From contig JADHVO010000009.1 of the NCBI GenBank assembly GCA_016783965.1, positions 120,042 to 184,041 of the forward strand: DNA of 64,000 nt, written 5' to 3'. A program made the translations under genes and the position numbers. The notes beneath the pieces are model-generated. The model ran no database searches. It saw nothing but the letters and a program-made list of their open reading frames with translations, and had not been told where the DNA came from. Below, one piece after another: positions 9,121 to 19,022 of this stretch (positions are counted from its first letter, which is position 1; the number at the start of each line of letters is the position of its first letter). The DNA comes from Alphaproteobacteria bacterium. Lineage in GTDB: Bacteria; Pseudomonadota; Alphaproteobacteria; Micropepsales; Micropepsaceae.

Positions 9121-9945
9121 TCAACCCTTGATGAACGCCAACAGATCGGCGTTGATCGCGTCGGCATGTGTGGTCGGCATGCCGTGCGGATAGCCTTTAT
9201 ACGTCTTGAGCGTGCTGTGCTTCAGCAGCTTTGCCGACAGCGGACCGGAGTCGGCATACGGCACGATCTGGTCGTCGTCGCCATGCATCACCAGTACTGG
9301 CACACTGATCTTCTTCAGATCGTCGGTGAAGTCGGTCTGCGAGAAGGCGACGATGCCGTCGTAGTGCGCCTTGGCGCCACCCATCATGCCCTGCCGCCAC
9401 CAGTTCCAGATAACCGCCTGGTTCGGCGTCGCGCCCGGGCGGTTGTAGCCATAGAAGGGACCGGCCGGCAGATCGAAGTAGAAGGACGCACGACTGGCGG
9501 CGAGCTGCGCTTGCAGGCCGTCGAACACGCTCTTCGGCAGGCCGCCCGGGTTGGCGTCTGTTTTCACCATCAACGGCGGGACAGCGGCAATGATCGCAGC
9601 CTTCGCAACGCGGCTTTCGCCATGACGGGCGATGTAGTGTACGACCTCGCCTCCTCCGGTCGAGTGACCGACATGGACGGCGTTCCGGAGATTGAGGTGC
9701 TCGGCTAGGGCCGCGAGGTCGTCGGCGTAGTGATCCATGTCGTGGCCATCGGAGACCTGCGTCGAGCGGCCGTGGCCGCGGCGATCATGCGCCACGACAC
9801 GGAAGCCGTGCCGGACGAAGAACAGCATCTGCGCATCCCAGTCGTCGGACGAGAGCGGCCAGCCGTGACTGAAGACGATCGGCTGACCCGCACCCCAGTC
9901 CTTGTAAAAGATCTCGACGCCGTCTCTGGTATTGACTGTAGGCAT
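9121..9945 (-). CDS. Alpha/beta hydrolase (chloroperoxidase/arylesterase-like)
   Basis: [40 protein letters not shown]. Confidence 0.9.
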   Translation of the reverse strand: MPTVNTRDGVEIFYKDWGAGQPIVFSHGWPLSSDDWDAQMLFFVRHGFRVVAHDRRGHGRSTQVSDGHDMDHYADDLAALAEHLNLRNAVHVGHSTGGGEVVHYIARHGESRVAKAAIIAAVPPLMVKTDANPGGLPKSVFDGLQAQLAASRASFYFDLPAGPFYGYNRPGATPNQAVIWNWWRQGMMGGAKAHYDGIVAFSQTDFTDDLKKISVPVLVMHGDDDQIVPYADSGPLSAKLLKHSTLKTYKGYPHGMPTTHADAINADLLAFIKG

Positions 9946-10272
9946 ATGAATTCCTTTCATTGAATGCAGCCGCATTTGCGACCAGCGCCCCTTGGCTCAA
10001 CCATACCTTGGTAGAGCGACGATTTGAGTAGGGGCTGCGGGCTCAACGGGCAGCGGGTCCAGCAAGACCGCGCGGCGACCAGGGGCTTGACCTTGGCGAG
10101 ATCGGCATCGTTCTCCACTCATAATTTCGCAAAGGAGGGACTGGTGCGGCGCACATCTTGCGATACCACGGCGCGATGATGCTGGGCGGTCGAGCCCCGG
10201 GGAAGGCTCGCCAGCTTTGTGGCGCGCGCGTTGCGCGACTGGTTCCGGCTGAGCAACGGGTAGGCTCACTTT

Positions 10273-10926
10273 CTACAGAGCAGGCACCGAGGCATAGAAG
10301 CCTCTTGTGGCCGGGCACGCATCGAGCGCGCGCGTGTAGCCTTCGCGGGCGGTGGTGCGGTCCATGTAGGCGCGCTCCGCATCGTCCAGGACAATGCCGC
10401 CGCGGCGGCGCGCGAGGTTCAGCGTGTAAGTCACCGAGATGTCGGCGGCAGTGAAGCGATCGCCGGCCATGAAAGGGGCGCGCGCGAGCTGGCGCTTCAC
10501 CAGCTTCATGCGGCTGTGGAACTGGCCCAGCGCCCAGCGGGCGCCCCAGTTGTCGCGCTCGGCTTCTGGCGCGATGAAGTTGCTGACGACGACGGTCTGG
10601 ATGTTGGCGCCAAGGCCGGCTTCGCCGAGGTGCAGGAATTGCTGGTAGAGCGCGAAGGCGGGATCGTGCGATGCGGGCGCGATGGCGGCCCTGGACTGGT
10701 CGCCGTAGCGCGCGATCAGATACTCCATGATCGCGATGGACTCGACCATCGTGACGTCGCCGTCTGTGAGCGCAGGGATGAAGCCGCCGGGATTGATGGC
10801 GAGGAATTCCGCATCGTTCTCGACGCCCTTGAGCAGGTCCACGTCGCGCAGGCGGTACGGGAGGCCCATCTCCTCCAGCAGCCAGATGACGCGGAAGCCG
10901 CGGCCTTCGCCCCAGACGGTGATCAT
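10273..10926 (-). CDS. Glutathione S-transferase family protein
   Basis: N-terminal thioredoxin-like fold (MITVWGEGRGFRVIWLLEEMGLPY...NPGGFIPALTDGDVTMVESIAIMEYL). Confidence 0.88.
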   Translation of the reverse strand: MITVWGEGRGFRVIWLLEEMGLPYRLRDVDLLKGVENDAEFLAINPGGFIPALTDGDVTMVESIAIMEYLIARYGDQSRAAIAPASHDPAFALYQQFLHLGEAGLGANIQTVVVSNFIAPEAERDNWGARWALGQFHSRMKLVKRQLARAPFMAGDRFTAADISVTYTLNLARRRGGIVLDDAERAYMDRTTAREGYTRALDACPATRGFYASVPAL

Positions 10927-10945
10927 GATCGGGACTCCTGTTTCT

Positions 10946-11479
10946 TCAAGCGGGAACGTAGGTCAGCCGCATCGCGTCCTCGCCGATCAGGTCGTGCGCG
11001 ACGAGCCGGAGAGGCGAGCGGGCGCCGGCGAAGAACGGCTTGCCGCGGCCGAGCACGTAGGGGCGGTAGTACAGCCGGTATTCATCGACCAAGCCGGCAT
11101 TGCCCAGGCTGTGCGCCAGCGCCGGGCCGGCGACTTCGATCTCGCCGCCGAGCCGCGCCTTCAGGTCATGGGCGATCGCGATTGCATCCGTGACGAGCGT
11201 GGCGTTGGGGCCGACCGCCTTCAGCGAGCGTGATGCCACCCATTTCGGCGTGTCCCGCCAAACCGCCGCGAATTCGCGTTCGTTGGCGTCCCAATCGGGC
11301 TGGTCGTCATCCCAGTACCGCATCACCTCGTACATGCGTCGGCCGTACACGCCGGCGGTGAAGCCGCGCACCTGCTCGATGAAGTGACGAAAAAGCAGCG
11401 GGCGGGGAGCGCCGCCGAACGCGTCGTGGTCGACATAGCCGTCCAGGGACACGTTCAATCCGAAAACGAGCTTCGCCAT
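10946..11479 (-). CDS. Dihydrofolate reductase/RibD C-terminal family protein
   Basis: MAKLVFGLNVSLDGYVDHDAFG...GEIEVAGPALAHSLGNAGLVDEYRLYYRPYVLGRGKPFF. Confidence 0.85.
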   Translation of the reverse strand: MAKLVFGLNVSLDGYVDHDAFGGAPRPLLFRHFIEQVRGFTAGVYGRRMYEVMRYWDDDQPDWDANEREFAAVWRDTPKWVASRSLKAVGPNATLVTDAIAIAHDLKARLGGEIEVAGPALAHSLGNAGLVDEYRLYYRPYVLGRGKPFFAGARSPLRLVAHDLIGEDAMRLTYVPA

Positions 11480-11493
11480 GGTCCGTCTCCAGA

Positions 11494-11967
11494 TCAGTGG
11501 CCGGTTGCGAGATGGTCTTGCAGACGTTCGAGCGATTGCGACCAGCCGGCTTCGAATTGTTCGACGCGATATTTTGCGGACGCCATGCCCTTGTGCGTGA
11601 CGGTGAGCTTCGTCTGGCCGTTCGCGTCCTCGAGCGTGAGGACGACGATCGAGACGGGGCGGTCCGGCGTGTCGCGTTCACGGCCATCCGCTTCGGAGGC
11701 GTGCTGTTGGAGGACCAGCCGTTGGTCCGGAGTGATCTCGCGATAGATCCATTTGAACCAGATCGGCGGATTGCCGGGTTGCGCGATCTCGCACAGCAGG
11801 GTGCCGCCGATGCGGAAATCGAGCTTGCAGGTGGGCATGGTGGCGCCGGTCGGCATGCCCCACCAGTGCCGGAGCGCCTCAGCCTGCGTGCAGGCGCGCC
11901 AGACCTTCGCGCGCGGCGCATCGAGCAGGCGGACGATGGTGAGTTCGTTCTTCACGTCGGTGGTCAT
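11494..11967 (-). CDS. SRPBCC (AHSA1-like) domain protein
   Basis: IVRLLDAPRAKVWRACTQAEALRHWWGM. Confidence 0.85.
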   Translation of the reverse strand: MTTDVKNELTIVRLLDAPRAKVWRACTQAEALRHWWGMPTGATMPTCKLDFRIGGTLLCEIAQPGNPPIWFKWIYREITPDQRLVLQQHASEADGRERDTPDRPVSIVVLTLEDANGQTKLTVTHKGMASAKYRVEQFEAGWSQSLERLQDHLATGH

Positions 11968-12290
11968 GGCTGGCTCTTCAGATAGGCCTCGAGCTTGTCG
12001 AGGCTGCTTTCCCAGATGTCACGATAGCGCTGGATGTGCTTGGCGGCGTCGTTCAGCGGCGCGGGCGCGAATTCCACGACCTGGAGCTTGCCCTCGCGGC
12101 GCTTGGTGACGAGGCGGGCCCTCTCCAGCACGATGAGATGCTTCGACACCGCCGCGAGCGAGATGTCGTAGGACGCCGCGATCTCCCCCACCGAAAGCTC
12201 CCGCCCCGCGACGCGCCGCAGGATGTCCCGCCGCGTCGTGTCCGCGAGGGAACCGAAGACCATGTCGAGTTCCGCAGAACGTTCAACCAT
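11964..12290 (-). CDS. ArsR-family regulator
   Basis: VFGSLADTTRRDILRRVAGRELSVGEIAASYDISLAAVSKHLIVLERARLVTKRREGK; overlaps the SRPBCC gene by 4 nt. Confidence 0.9.
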   Translation of the reverse strand: MVERSAELDMVFGSLADTTRRDILRRVAGRELSVGEIAASYDISLAAVSKHLIVLERARLVTKRREGKLQVVEFAPAPLNDAAKHIQRYRDIWESSLDKLEAYLKSQP

Positions 12291-12299
12291 TTGATTGAA
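12282..12299. promoter_or_regulatory. ArsR operator-like inverted repeat containing the start codon
   Basis: Minus strand TTCAATCA-AA-TGGTTGAA (7/8 arm match); ATG at 12290-12288. Confidence 0.55.
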
Positions 12300-12391
12300 T
12301 GATAGGGCAGCTCGCTTATCGGGTCAACACTGAAAACGACAGACGACCCTGCGTCGGCCCGGCTCACTTGCGCATCGCCAGTCGCTGCACT

Positions 12392-12419
12392 ATATACTGA
12401 ACCAAATGGTTCAGTATAT
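12392..12419. promoter_or_regulatory. ArsR operator-like perfect inverted repeat containing the start codon
   Basis: ATATACTGAACCA-AA-TGGTTCAGTATAT, 13-bp perfect arms; ATG at 12406 inside it. Confidence 0.65.
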
Positions 12420-12765
12420 GACTACCCGCCTTGATGCTTCGTTTGCTGCGCTTTCGGATGCCACGCGGCGTGGCGTTCTGGAGCAGCTCGGGCGCTCGGA
12501 TGCGTCGATCACGGAGCTGGCCGAGAAGTTTCACATGACCCTCACGGGCATGAAGAAGCATGTCGGTGTGCTGGAAGAGGCGGGGCTGGTCGCGACGCAG
12601 AAGGTCGGGCGCGTGCGGACGTGCCGGCTGGGGCCTCGGCGGCTGGCAGAAGAGACCGCTTGGATCGAGGCGTACCGCCAGATGTGGGCCGCGCGCTTCG
12701 ATGAACTGGACGGGATCGTCGAGGAACTCAAACGGAAGGAGAAGGCCGATGGCCGTAAGAGATGA
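12406..12765 (+). CDS. ArsR-family regulator
   Basis: FAALSDATRRGVLEQLGRSDASITELAEKFHMTLTGMKKHVGVLEEAGLVATQKVGRVR. Confidence 0.9.
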   Translation: MVQYMTTRLDASFAALSDATRRGVLEQLGRSDASITELAEKFHMTLTGMKKHVGVLEEAGLVATQKVGRVRTCRLGPRRLAEETAWIEAYRQMWAARFDELDGIVEELKRKEKADGRKR

Positions 12766-13258
12766 CACCGCGAAGAAGCCTACCGAAGCGGAACGGATAT
12801 CCGATCGCGAACTGGTCGTCACGCGGACGTTCAATGCGCCCGCGCGCATCGTGTTCAAGGCCTGGACCACGCCCGAGCTGTTCCAGCGCTGGTGGACGCC
12901 GAAGTCGTTTGGCATCACCATCCTCTCCTGCGAGATGGATGTCCGCACCGGCGGTACCTATCGGCTCGTGATGCGTCACCCGTCCTTCGAGCAGCCGATG
13001 GCGTTCTTCGGGCGCTACATCGAGGTGGTGCCGAACGCCCGCATCGTCTGGACGAATGACGAAGGCGGCGAAGTCGGAGCCGTCACCACGGTGACGTTCG
13101 AGGAACGCGGCGGCGAGACGCTGCTCGTCATGCGCGACACGTATCCGTCGAAAAAGGCGCTCGACGAAGCCATCGCGTCCGGAGCCACGAGCGGCGGGCA
13201 CGACGAGACGTTCAATCAGCTGGACGAAGTGCTCCGCAGCCTGGTGGGCGGGTCATAG
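12749..13258 (+). CDS. SRPBCC (AHSA1-like) domain protein
   Basis: LVVTRTFNAPARIVFKAWTTPELFQRWWTP; start overlaps the ArsR 3' end. Confidence 0.88.
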   Translation: MAVRDDTAKKPTEAERISDRELVVTRTFNAPARIVFKAWTTPELFQRWWTPKSFGITILSCEMDVRTGGTYRLVMRHPSFEQPMAFFGRYIEVVPNARIVWTNDEGGEVGAVTTVTFEERGGETLLVMRDTYPSKKALDEAIASGATSGGHDETFNQLDEVLRSLVGGS

Positions 13259-13422
13259 GGCGACCAACCACTCCGTCATGGTTTCTCCAAGCAGTAAGAA
13301 AGAAGAAATCCGCGGAGTGATCGCACGCTCGCCCGCAATTGCAGATATGGAACTTGTCCGTGTGGCACAGCCATTCTTGTAAAGCGTCCTGCATCGACCG
13401 CGTCCTGTAGACCGCACGGGTC

Positions 13423-13782
13423 TCAGCCGATTCGCCATCCACCATTGACAGGGATTAGCGCCCCGGTGACGAAGGATCCAGCCGCTGACACAAGCCAGAG
13501 CACTGCTCCGGCAATATCAGCCGGCGTGCCCGCCCGGCCCATCGGCGTCTCGGCGACGATCGCGGCGATGCGCTCTTCCGGCCAGGCACCGGTAAAGCCG
13601 GTGTCGGCGATGAACCCTGGCGCAATAACGTTCGCGGTAATGCCGCGCGGCGCCAAGCCGGCCCTCGTCCGGCCAATAAGGATGACCTCGTAGTCAACAC
13701 CTGACAACGCTTCCGCAATACCAAAGCCGATGCCGCTGGCTCCGCCTGTTACAACTGCGATCCTTCTGTCTTCGGCCATCAT
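13423..13782 (-). pseudogene. Short-chain dehydrogenase/reductase with internal in-frame deletion
   Basis: GGASGIGFGIAEALS...VILIGRT joined directly to LAPRGITANVIAPGF; the central region with the catalytic Ser and YxxxK is missing. Confidence 0.72.
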
Positions 13783-13964
13783 ACTGTCTCGCTTCTTGAA
13801 CGACGCTTGCAAGAGAGACCGCTGGGCGCCCTTCACACCGCACTTTGGCGGTTCAATCGCCCAAGGGTACTATGATCTGTCCAAAATACCGCCCCGGACT
13901 TTGCAGGGCTATTGTTGACCGCAAGATGCACTACGATATTTCCGCCGAGACTACGACAAACTCT

Positions 13965-14203
13965 ACTCCCACTCGATCATCTTGAGTGATTGTAACGTGC
14001 TGGTTTCTCAGCGCAAATTTCTTCTATGTACGACGAAGCACCGTCTCGGCGATCCGTCAGAAATTTGCGCTCTTGAATTCAAACACGAATTTCGGCGATC
14101 CGCGATTTTCTTGCTTTCAGCGACTATCGCCATCGATCGGTCGATTTTTCAAAATATTCGAGGAAGGTACCTTCCTCCCCAGCCTGACAAAAAGACCGTC
14201 ACG
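13965..14203. repeat. att-like repeat copy A (guaA 3'-end core + related flank)
   Basis: ACTCCCACTCGAT core (complement ATCGAGTGGGAGT = IEWE-stop of GuaA) plus AAATTTGCG motifs and ATCGATCGGTCGATTT, shared with copy B. Confidence 0.6.
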
Positions 14204-16688
14204 CGCTCCTGCCTCGCAGCCCATCCACGAGCGCTGAAAGCGCGTCGGCGAGTTGCCGCGCGGTCTCCTGTGCCGGCAGCGGCATTTTGAGGCTTGGCAC
14301 GCCGGTTGCCGGATCGCGTTCGATCCAGGGATGCGCCGGAGCCTTGGGATCGTTGGCGGCCGCCAGAACAGCAACGAACTGCGTTCCCACCTGCGCCAAG
14401 GCAAGCCACGGATCGGGCCGGGGATCGCGTCGCGACACCGCAGGCCCATTCGCGCGCGCGATATCGTCGGCGCCGATATCCGCATTCAAAACCGAGCCTT
14501 CCAAGGCCCCGGTATCCCCGGCTGCGACAACGCCGTTCCCGACCTCCTCCTCCGGCGTCACGGCTTCGCTTTCGCCCATCCGCCCGGTGACGTTCTCCAC
14601 CTCCTTTATGAAGCGAGTGAGACGCGAGCCGCCCAACGAAATCTCGCCGCTGCCGCCGTCGAGAATGCCGGCCGACAGCGAGCGCTTGAACGCCAGCACC
14701 GAAAGCATTCCTTCCTCGATGGTGCCCTTCGCAACGAAATTAATGACCCGCACGGGCTTTGCCTGACCAATGCGGTGGACGCGTGCGATGCGCTGCTCCA
14801 GGACGGCCGGATTCCACGGCAGGTCCATGTTCACGAGCGTCGAGGCATGCTGCAGATTGAGGCCCGTGCTGCCGGCGTCAGTGGACAGGAACACTCGACA
14901 GGCGGGATCGTCGCGAAAACGCTCGACGAGGGCCGGCCGCTTCTCCGACGGTACGCCGCCGTGGAAGCTGACATAGCCCAAACCACGCGCTTCGAGGCGC
15001 CGGATGACGATGTCGTGGGTCCGTGTCCATTGCGAGAATACCACCACCTTGGCTTTCGGCCCGACGAACAAATCGTCGAGCAGGGCCGCCAATTCATCGG
15101 TCTTGACGCCATGGTCTGTCTCTTGATCCAAGAGATAAGTGCTGTTGCACGACATGCGCATGTTCTGCAAGGCACAGGTCAGGCGCCGCTGATCCTTGTC
15201 CGACAAGAACCGGGTCTTCCGCCAGCGCTGGACGATTTTCGCCACCACATCGGCATTTTCCTAGTGATGGATCATCTGCATCTCGGTCATCGGCACCAGG
15301 AGGTTCTGGTCGAGACGGTTCGGCAGCTGCTTCAGCACTTCGGATTTGCGTCGGCGGATCATGATCGGCGCCAGCGTCTGACCGATCTTCTCGAGTCCCC
15401 TATAGCCGGTGACGCGCCCGCCTTCGTCTTTGACCTGATGCTCGTGCAACAGCTTCCAGGTCGGCCCGAGGCGATGCTGATCGACGAACTGAACGATCGA
15501 GATCAGCTCTTCGAGCTTGTTCTCCAAAGGCGTGCCGGTCAGCACGATCGCATAAGGACTGTCGATGCGCTTCAGGGCCCGTGCCGCGATGGTATTCCAG
15601 TTCTTTACCCGCTGCGCCTCATCGACGACCACGAGATCGGGCGCCCAGGCAGCAATCAGATCGAGGTCAGGCTTGAGCTTCTCATAATTCGTGATCTTGC
15701 AGAAATCGTCCAAACGATAGTCGTTCTGACGCTGCGCCCGGCCACCATTGATAACGCGCGCCGTATTTTCGTCCTGGCGGCCGGAGAAACGCAGAATTTC
15801 GCTTTGCCACTGGTATTTGAGCGAAGTCGGGCAGACCACCAACACCTTCGAAACGCCGAAATGTCGTGCCAGTATTTCCATGGCGGCGATGGCCTGGACG
15901 GTCTTGCCCAGTCCCATATCGTCACCGATCAATGCTCTTCCAGCTCGGACCGCGAACAGCGCGCCCTCGGCCTGATAGGGATAGAGCGGCACTTTCAGAA
16001 GGGAACCGAGTTCGGGGTCGGCGGCTCTCCGAGGGAACAGTTTCGCGAGTTTCGAGGCCCGGCGCTCCGCATCGCGCCTGCCCGCGATGAAATCGAGCGC
16101 ATCGTCATAGGTGCGGAACTCGTGCCCCGACTTCGATGCCATGGCCAAAAAAGATTCGAGTTCGTCATAGCGGTCATCCGGCAGCATCCCGTCATGGCCG
16201 ACGTCGAACAATGAAGCGGCGGCCTCACGCAATGCTGGCGGGCAGTCCGTTCCCGCCCGGAAATGGATGCGGCGCCTGCCGTCGTTGCGGAGATACAGTT
16301 CGGAAAAAGCCGGTCGGTAGCCGCGAGCAAACGCCGTCTTGGCGCCGCGCTTTTTCTCCAGCCGCGCCAGCGTGAACTCGATGTGCTTGCAGGTGCCAAG
16401 CTCGCTGGTCGCATAATCGGGGCAGGAGCAGAAATTGCCGCCGGGTCCCTTGCCTCGGATCGCCACGCGGTAGCTCGATTTCGAGGCGGGATTGCTGACC
16501 CGGAATTCGGAGAAAAACGGTTCGTCCGTTAGGTTCTCGAGCCCGAAGCCCTGTTCGCGTCCGAACTGGCGGCGCAAGCCTCTTTGCCATTCCACGGGCG
16601 ACAGATCGGCGGGCGCGTGGGTGCGAGCGAGCTTGGGTTCCTTCTTCGGCTCGGACGTGGAATTCAGGCTTCGGCGCTTGGCTTTCAT
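14199..16688 (-). pseudogene. SNF2-family helicase with SWIM zinc finger, interrupted by one in-frame TAG
   Basis: FCSCPDYATSELGTCKHIEF (SWIM), IGDDMGLGKTVQAI, VDEAQRVKN, VVFSQWTRTHDIV, STDAGSTGLNLQ; TAG at 15261-15263 lies between two ORFs in the same frame. Confidence 0.82.
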
Positions 16689-16710
16689 TGAATCGTATCC
16701 TGCGTCATTG

Positions 16711-17220
16711 TCATTTGAAGAGCGGCGAGATATCGGCCATCGGCCGAAAGAGCTTCATTGGCTGGTCCGGGAACGACAGAAAGCTTTCGCGCTCGTAAAA
16801 TCGCCGTGCGGCCTCATCCTTTGCATCGACGACCACGGCAAAGGACGCGATCTCGCTACGCACGGCGCGACCGAGCGCATCGGCCAGCAGAAACCGGCCA
16901 TAGCCTTTGCCTTGGTGTTTCCGGTCCACGGCGAGCCGGCCGAGCAGGACGGCCGGGACAAGAGGGTATCGCGGCAAACGACGCGCCACATTTGCGGGAA
17001 GCTCGGTGAGCTTCACCGAAGTTGCGGATAGCGTGTAATAGCCGCCAATCGAGCCGTCGGCGAGGATCAGCACGAACGGTGCTGCGATGTTCTTGCGCGC
17101 TTCCTGCCCTGCCTGCGTGCGGAAATACCGATCCAGAGGCTCAGCGCCGCTCGCGAAGAGGCTGCGATCATGGTGCGGGCCGAGAATCTCGACGCGTGCG
17201 TCGTCGAGCGGCCCCGCCAC
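16711..17220 (-). CDS. GNAT acetyltransferase toxin (TacT-like)
   Basis: LDRYFRTQAGQEARKNIAAPFVLI...LLGRLAVDRKHQGKGYGRFLLADAL; next to a DUF1778 antitoxin. Confidence 0.85.
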   Translation of the reverse strand: MAGPLDDARVEILGPHHDRSLFASGAEPLDRYFRTQAGQEARKNIAAPFVLILADGSIGGYYTLSATSVKLTELPANVARRLPRYPLVPAVLLGRLAVDRKHQGKGYGRFLLADALGRAVRSEIASFAVVVDAKDEAARRFYERESFLSFPDQPMKLFRPMADISPLFK

Positions 17221-17223
17221 GAA

Positions 17224-17526
17224 TCAAACGCCGGCCACCGTGCGATAGCGGCGCACCGTATCGCGCAACCGATCATTGACCGGCCGGGAATTCAACAGCG
17301 CTTCGACAAAAGCTTCGCTGTCGCGGATCGAGAGTTCGAGCTGCTGGTGCTCCTCGATCGTGCGACGGGCCGCGTCCTGGACGCTCGTCAGCACGAAATC
17401 GGTGATCGTTCGGCCTTGTAGGGCTGCGGCCCGCTCGATCAGATTCTTTTGCTCGGCGGTCACACGAGTCTCAAGCCGCTGCGCGCGGGCCCGGCCATGC
17501 TTTGATTTAGAAGCAGTACTTGGCAT
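17224..17526 (-). CDS. DUF1778 ribbon-helix-helix antitoxin (TacA-like)
   Basis: RLETRVTAEQKNLIERAAALQGRTITDFVLTSVQDAARRTIEEH. Confidence 0.87.
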   Translation of the reverse strand: MPSTASKSKHGRARAQRLETRVTAEQKNLIERAAALQGRTITDFVLTSVQDAARRTIEEHQQLELSIRDSEAFVEALLNSRPVNDRLRDTVRRYRTVAGV

Positions 17527-17786
17527 CGGCGTTTCTCCGCGAAGAGGCGTACGGCCAATACCCGGCCATGTCAAGATCGTTCCCAATGGACCGCTTGGAG
17601 GGCCATTTGAAATAATCCATACCCTCGTAGCCAAGCTACGATAACAACAACAATTCCAAATACACGGAAGGGTGCCCAGCGCAAAATTGAGCAAAATGGA
17701 ACCGGTTACTATCGGCCCCTTTCGATAGGGCTCGGCTGCCGACCGTAGTCTCCATTATCCGTGAGTATCCGTTGGTACGCTACCTC

Positions 17787-18022
17787 ACTCCCACTCGATT
17801 CTCTCAACGCATGGTAACGCGCTGATTTTTATACGCAAAATTTTCTGCTGACGGTCTAAACCCGACTGTCAGTCCGTCAAATTTTTTCGCTTTTGATTTC
17901 AAAGGGAAATTTGCGCGATTCAAATTTTGCGCGGCTTCGACAACTATCGCTATCGATCGGTCGATTTCCTCGAAGACTCCGGGGAGCAGCGTATGGCCAA
18001 GGGGCCTGAGAAAAGACCGTCA
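17787..18022. repeat. att-like repeat copy B
   Basis: ACTCCCACTCGAT core (17787-17799) and flank related to copy A (CTATCGnnATCGATCGGTCGATTT, GGAAATTTGCGCG, AAAGACCGTCAC). Confidence 0.6.
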
Positions 18023-18257
18023 CTGCTTATAGACCAGCTCGACCGCTTTGTCACAATCGCGATACTGGTGCCGCGCGGCACTAGCCCCAGAAGTCAGCCC
18101 GCATGCCGACTTTCTTTACGCCGGCAGCGTGTCCGGGTCATCGCCTGATGTTGGCGGAAGCCCGTGGATCATGACAGCTATTCGTCTTTCCCTCTGCGTG
18201 GTCGATCTCGCACCGTCATTCTCGATCGATGATCAAGCGTGCAGCTAACACAAGTCG

Positions 18258-19022
18258 CTATGACACTTCATCCAAAAGTGCTTTGAGGTTGGTGCCGATC
18301 CGGCGACCGACATCGGCTGCTTCCAAATCATGCAGGCTCGCCAAGCCTTCGACCGCGCGCCAAACATCACTGGGCTCGGATGGGCGAGCGCCGGTTCGTG
18401 TGAATGGGCCATCGGTCTCTGTAAGGACGCGCCCTAACGGGAACGCGCGGTTCGCGACGGTTCGACTTTCATTCGCGAGCATTTCAGCGTTGATTGAGAA
18501 ATAACAACCGAGATCTACGGCGCGGCGGATTTCGGACGCCGTCCCAGTGAACCAATGCAACACCACTCGGCCGCGCGGCGGCGGAAGATGCTTCTCGATC
18601 ATGTCGAGCACGATCTTCGTCGCGCGAACACTGTGGACGGTCAAGATCTTCTCGGATGCTGTGGCGCACGAGGTAAGGACCTCTGCGAAAACCTCCTTCT
18701 GCCGGTCGAACGAGCGGTAGAATCTCGGCCCTGCGTCGAGACCGACCTCTCCGACGTAGCGCGTCCGCGGCAGCAATTCCTTCCAGAGCGCAATTTCGTG
18801 GCCACGCTCGGCGACGAGCTGCGGATGAAGTCCCAAAGCAGCTCGGACGTGGCGCGTCGCTGCCGCGAGTTCGTGATTGCGTGGCCAAGCCTTCGGCGTC
18901 GTTGTCACGGCGAGGGTGAAGACACCTTCGCGCTCACACCGCGCCACCGCTTCGGCATGGTCGGGATAGAGGTCGAGATGGCAATGGAAGTCTACGAGCG
19001 GGCGCACTTTATCCGAAGTCAC
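18258..19022 (-). CDS. qatD: QatD: TatD-family DNase
   Basis: VDFHCHLDLYPDHAEAV, GEVGLDAG, VLHWFTGT, LTETDGPF; 4-nt overlap with qatC. Confidence 0.9.
   Translation of the reverse strand: MTSDKVRPLVDFHCHLDLYPDHAEAVARCEREGVFTLAVTTTPKAWPRNHELAAATRHVRAALGLHPQLVAERGHEIALWKELLPRTRYVGEVGLDAGPRFYRSFDRQKEVFAEVLTSCATASEKILTVHSVRATKIVLDMIEKHLPPPRGRVVLHWFTGTASEIRRAVDLGCYFSINAEMLANESRTVANRAFPLGRVLTETDGPFTRTGARPSEPSDVWRAVEGLASLHDLEAADVGRRIGTNLKALLDEVS

Noticed and set aside
9997-10318. Small ORFs between hydrolase and GST
   Set aside because: No motif or codon pattern supporting a gene
14253-16214. 653-aa plus-strand ORF
   Set aside because: Antisense shadow of the SNF2 helicase; no recognisable domain, GC-driven open frame
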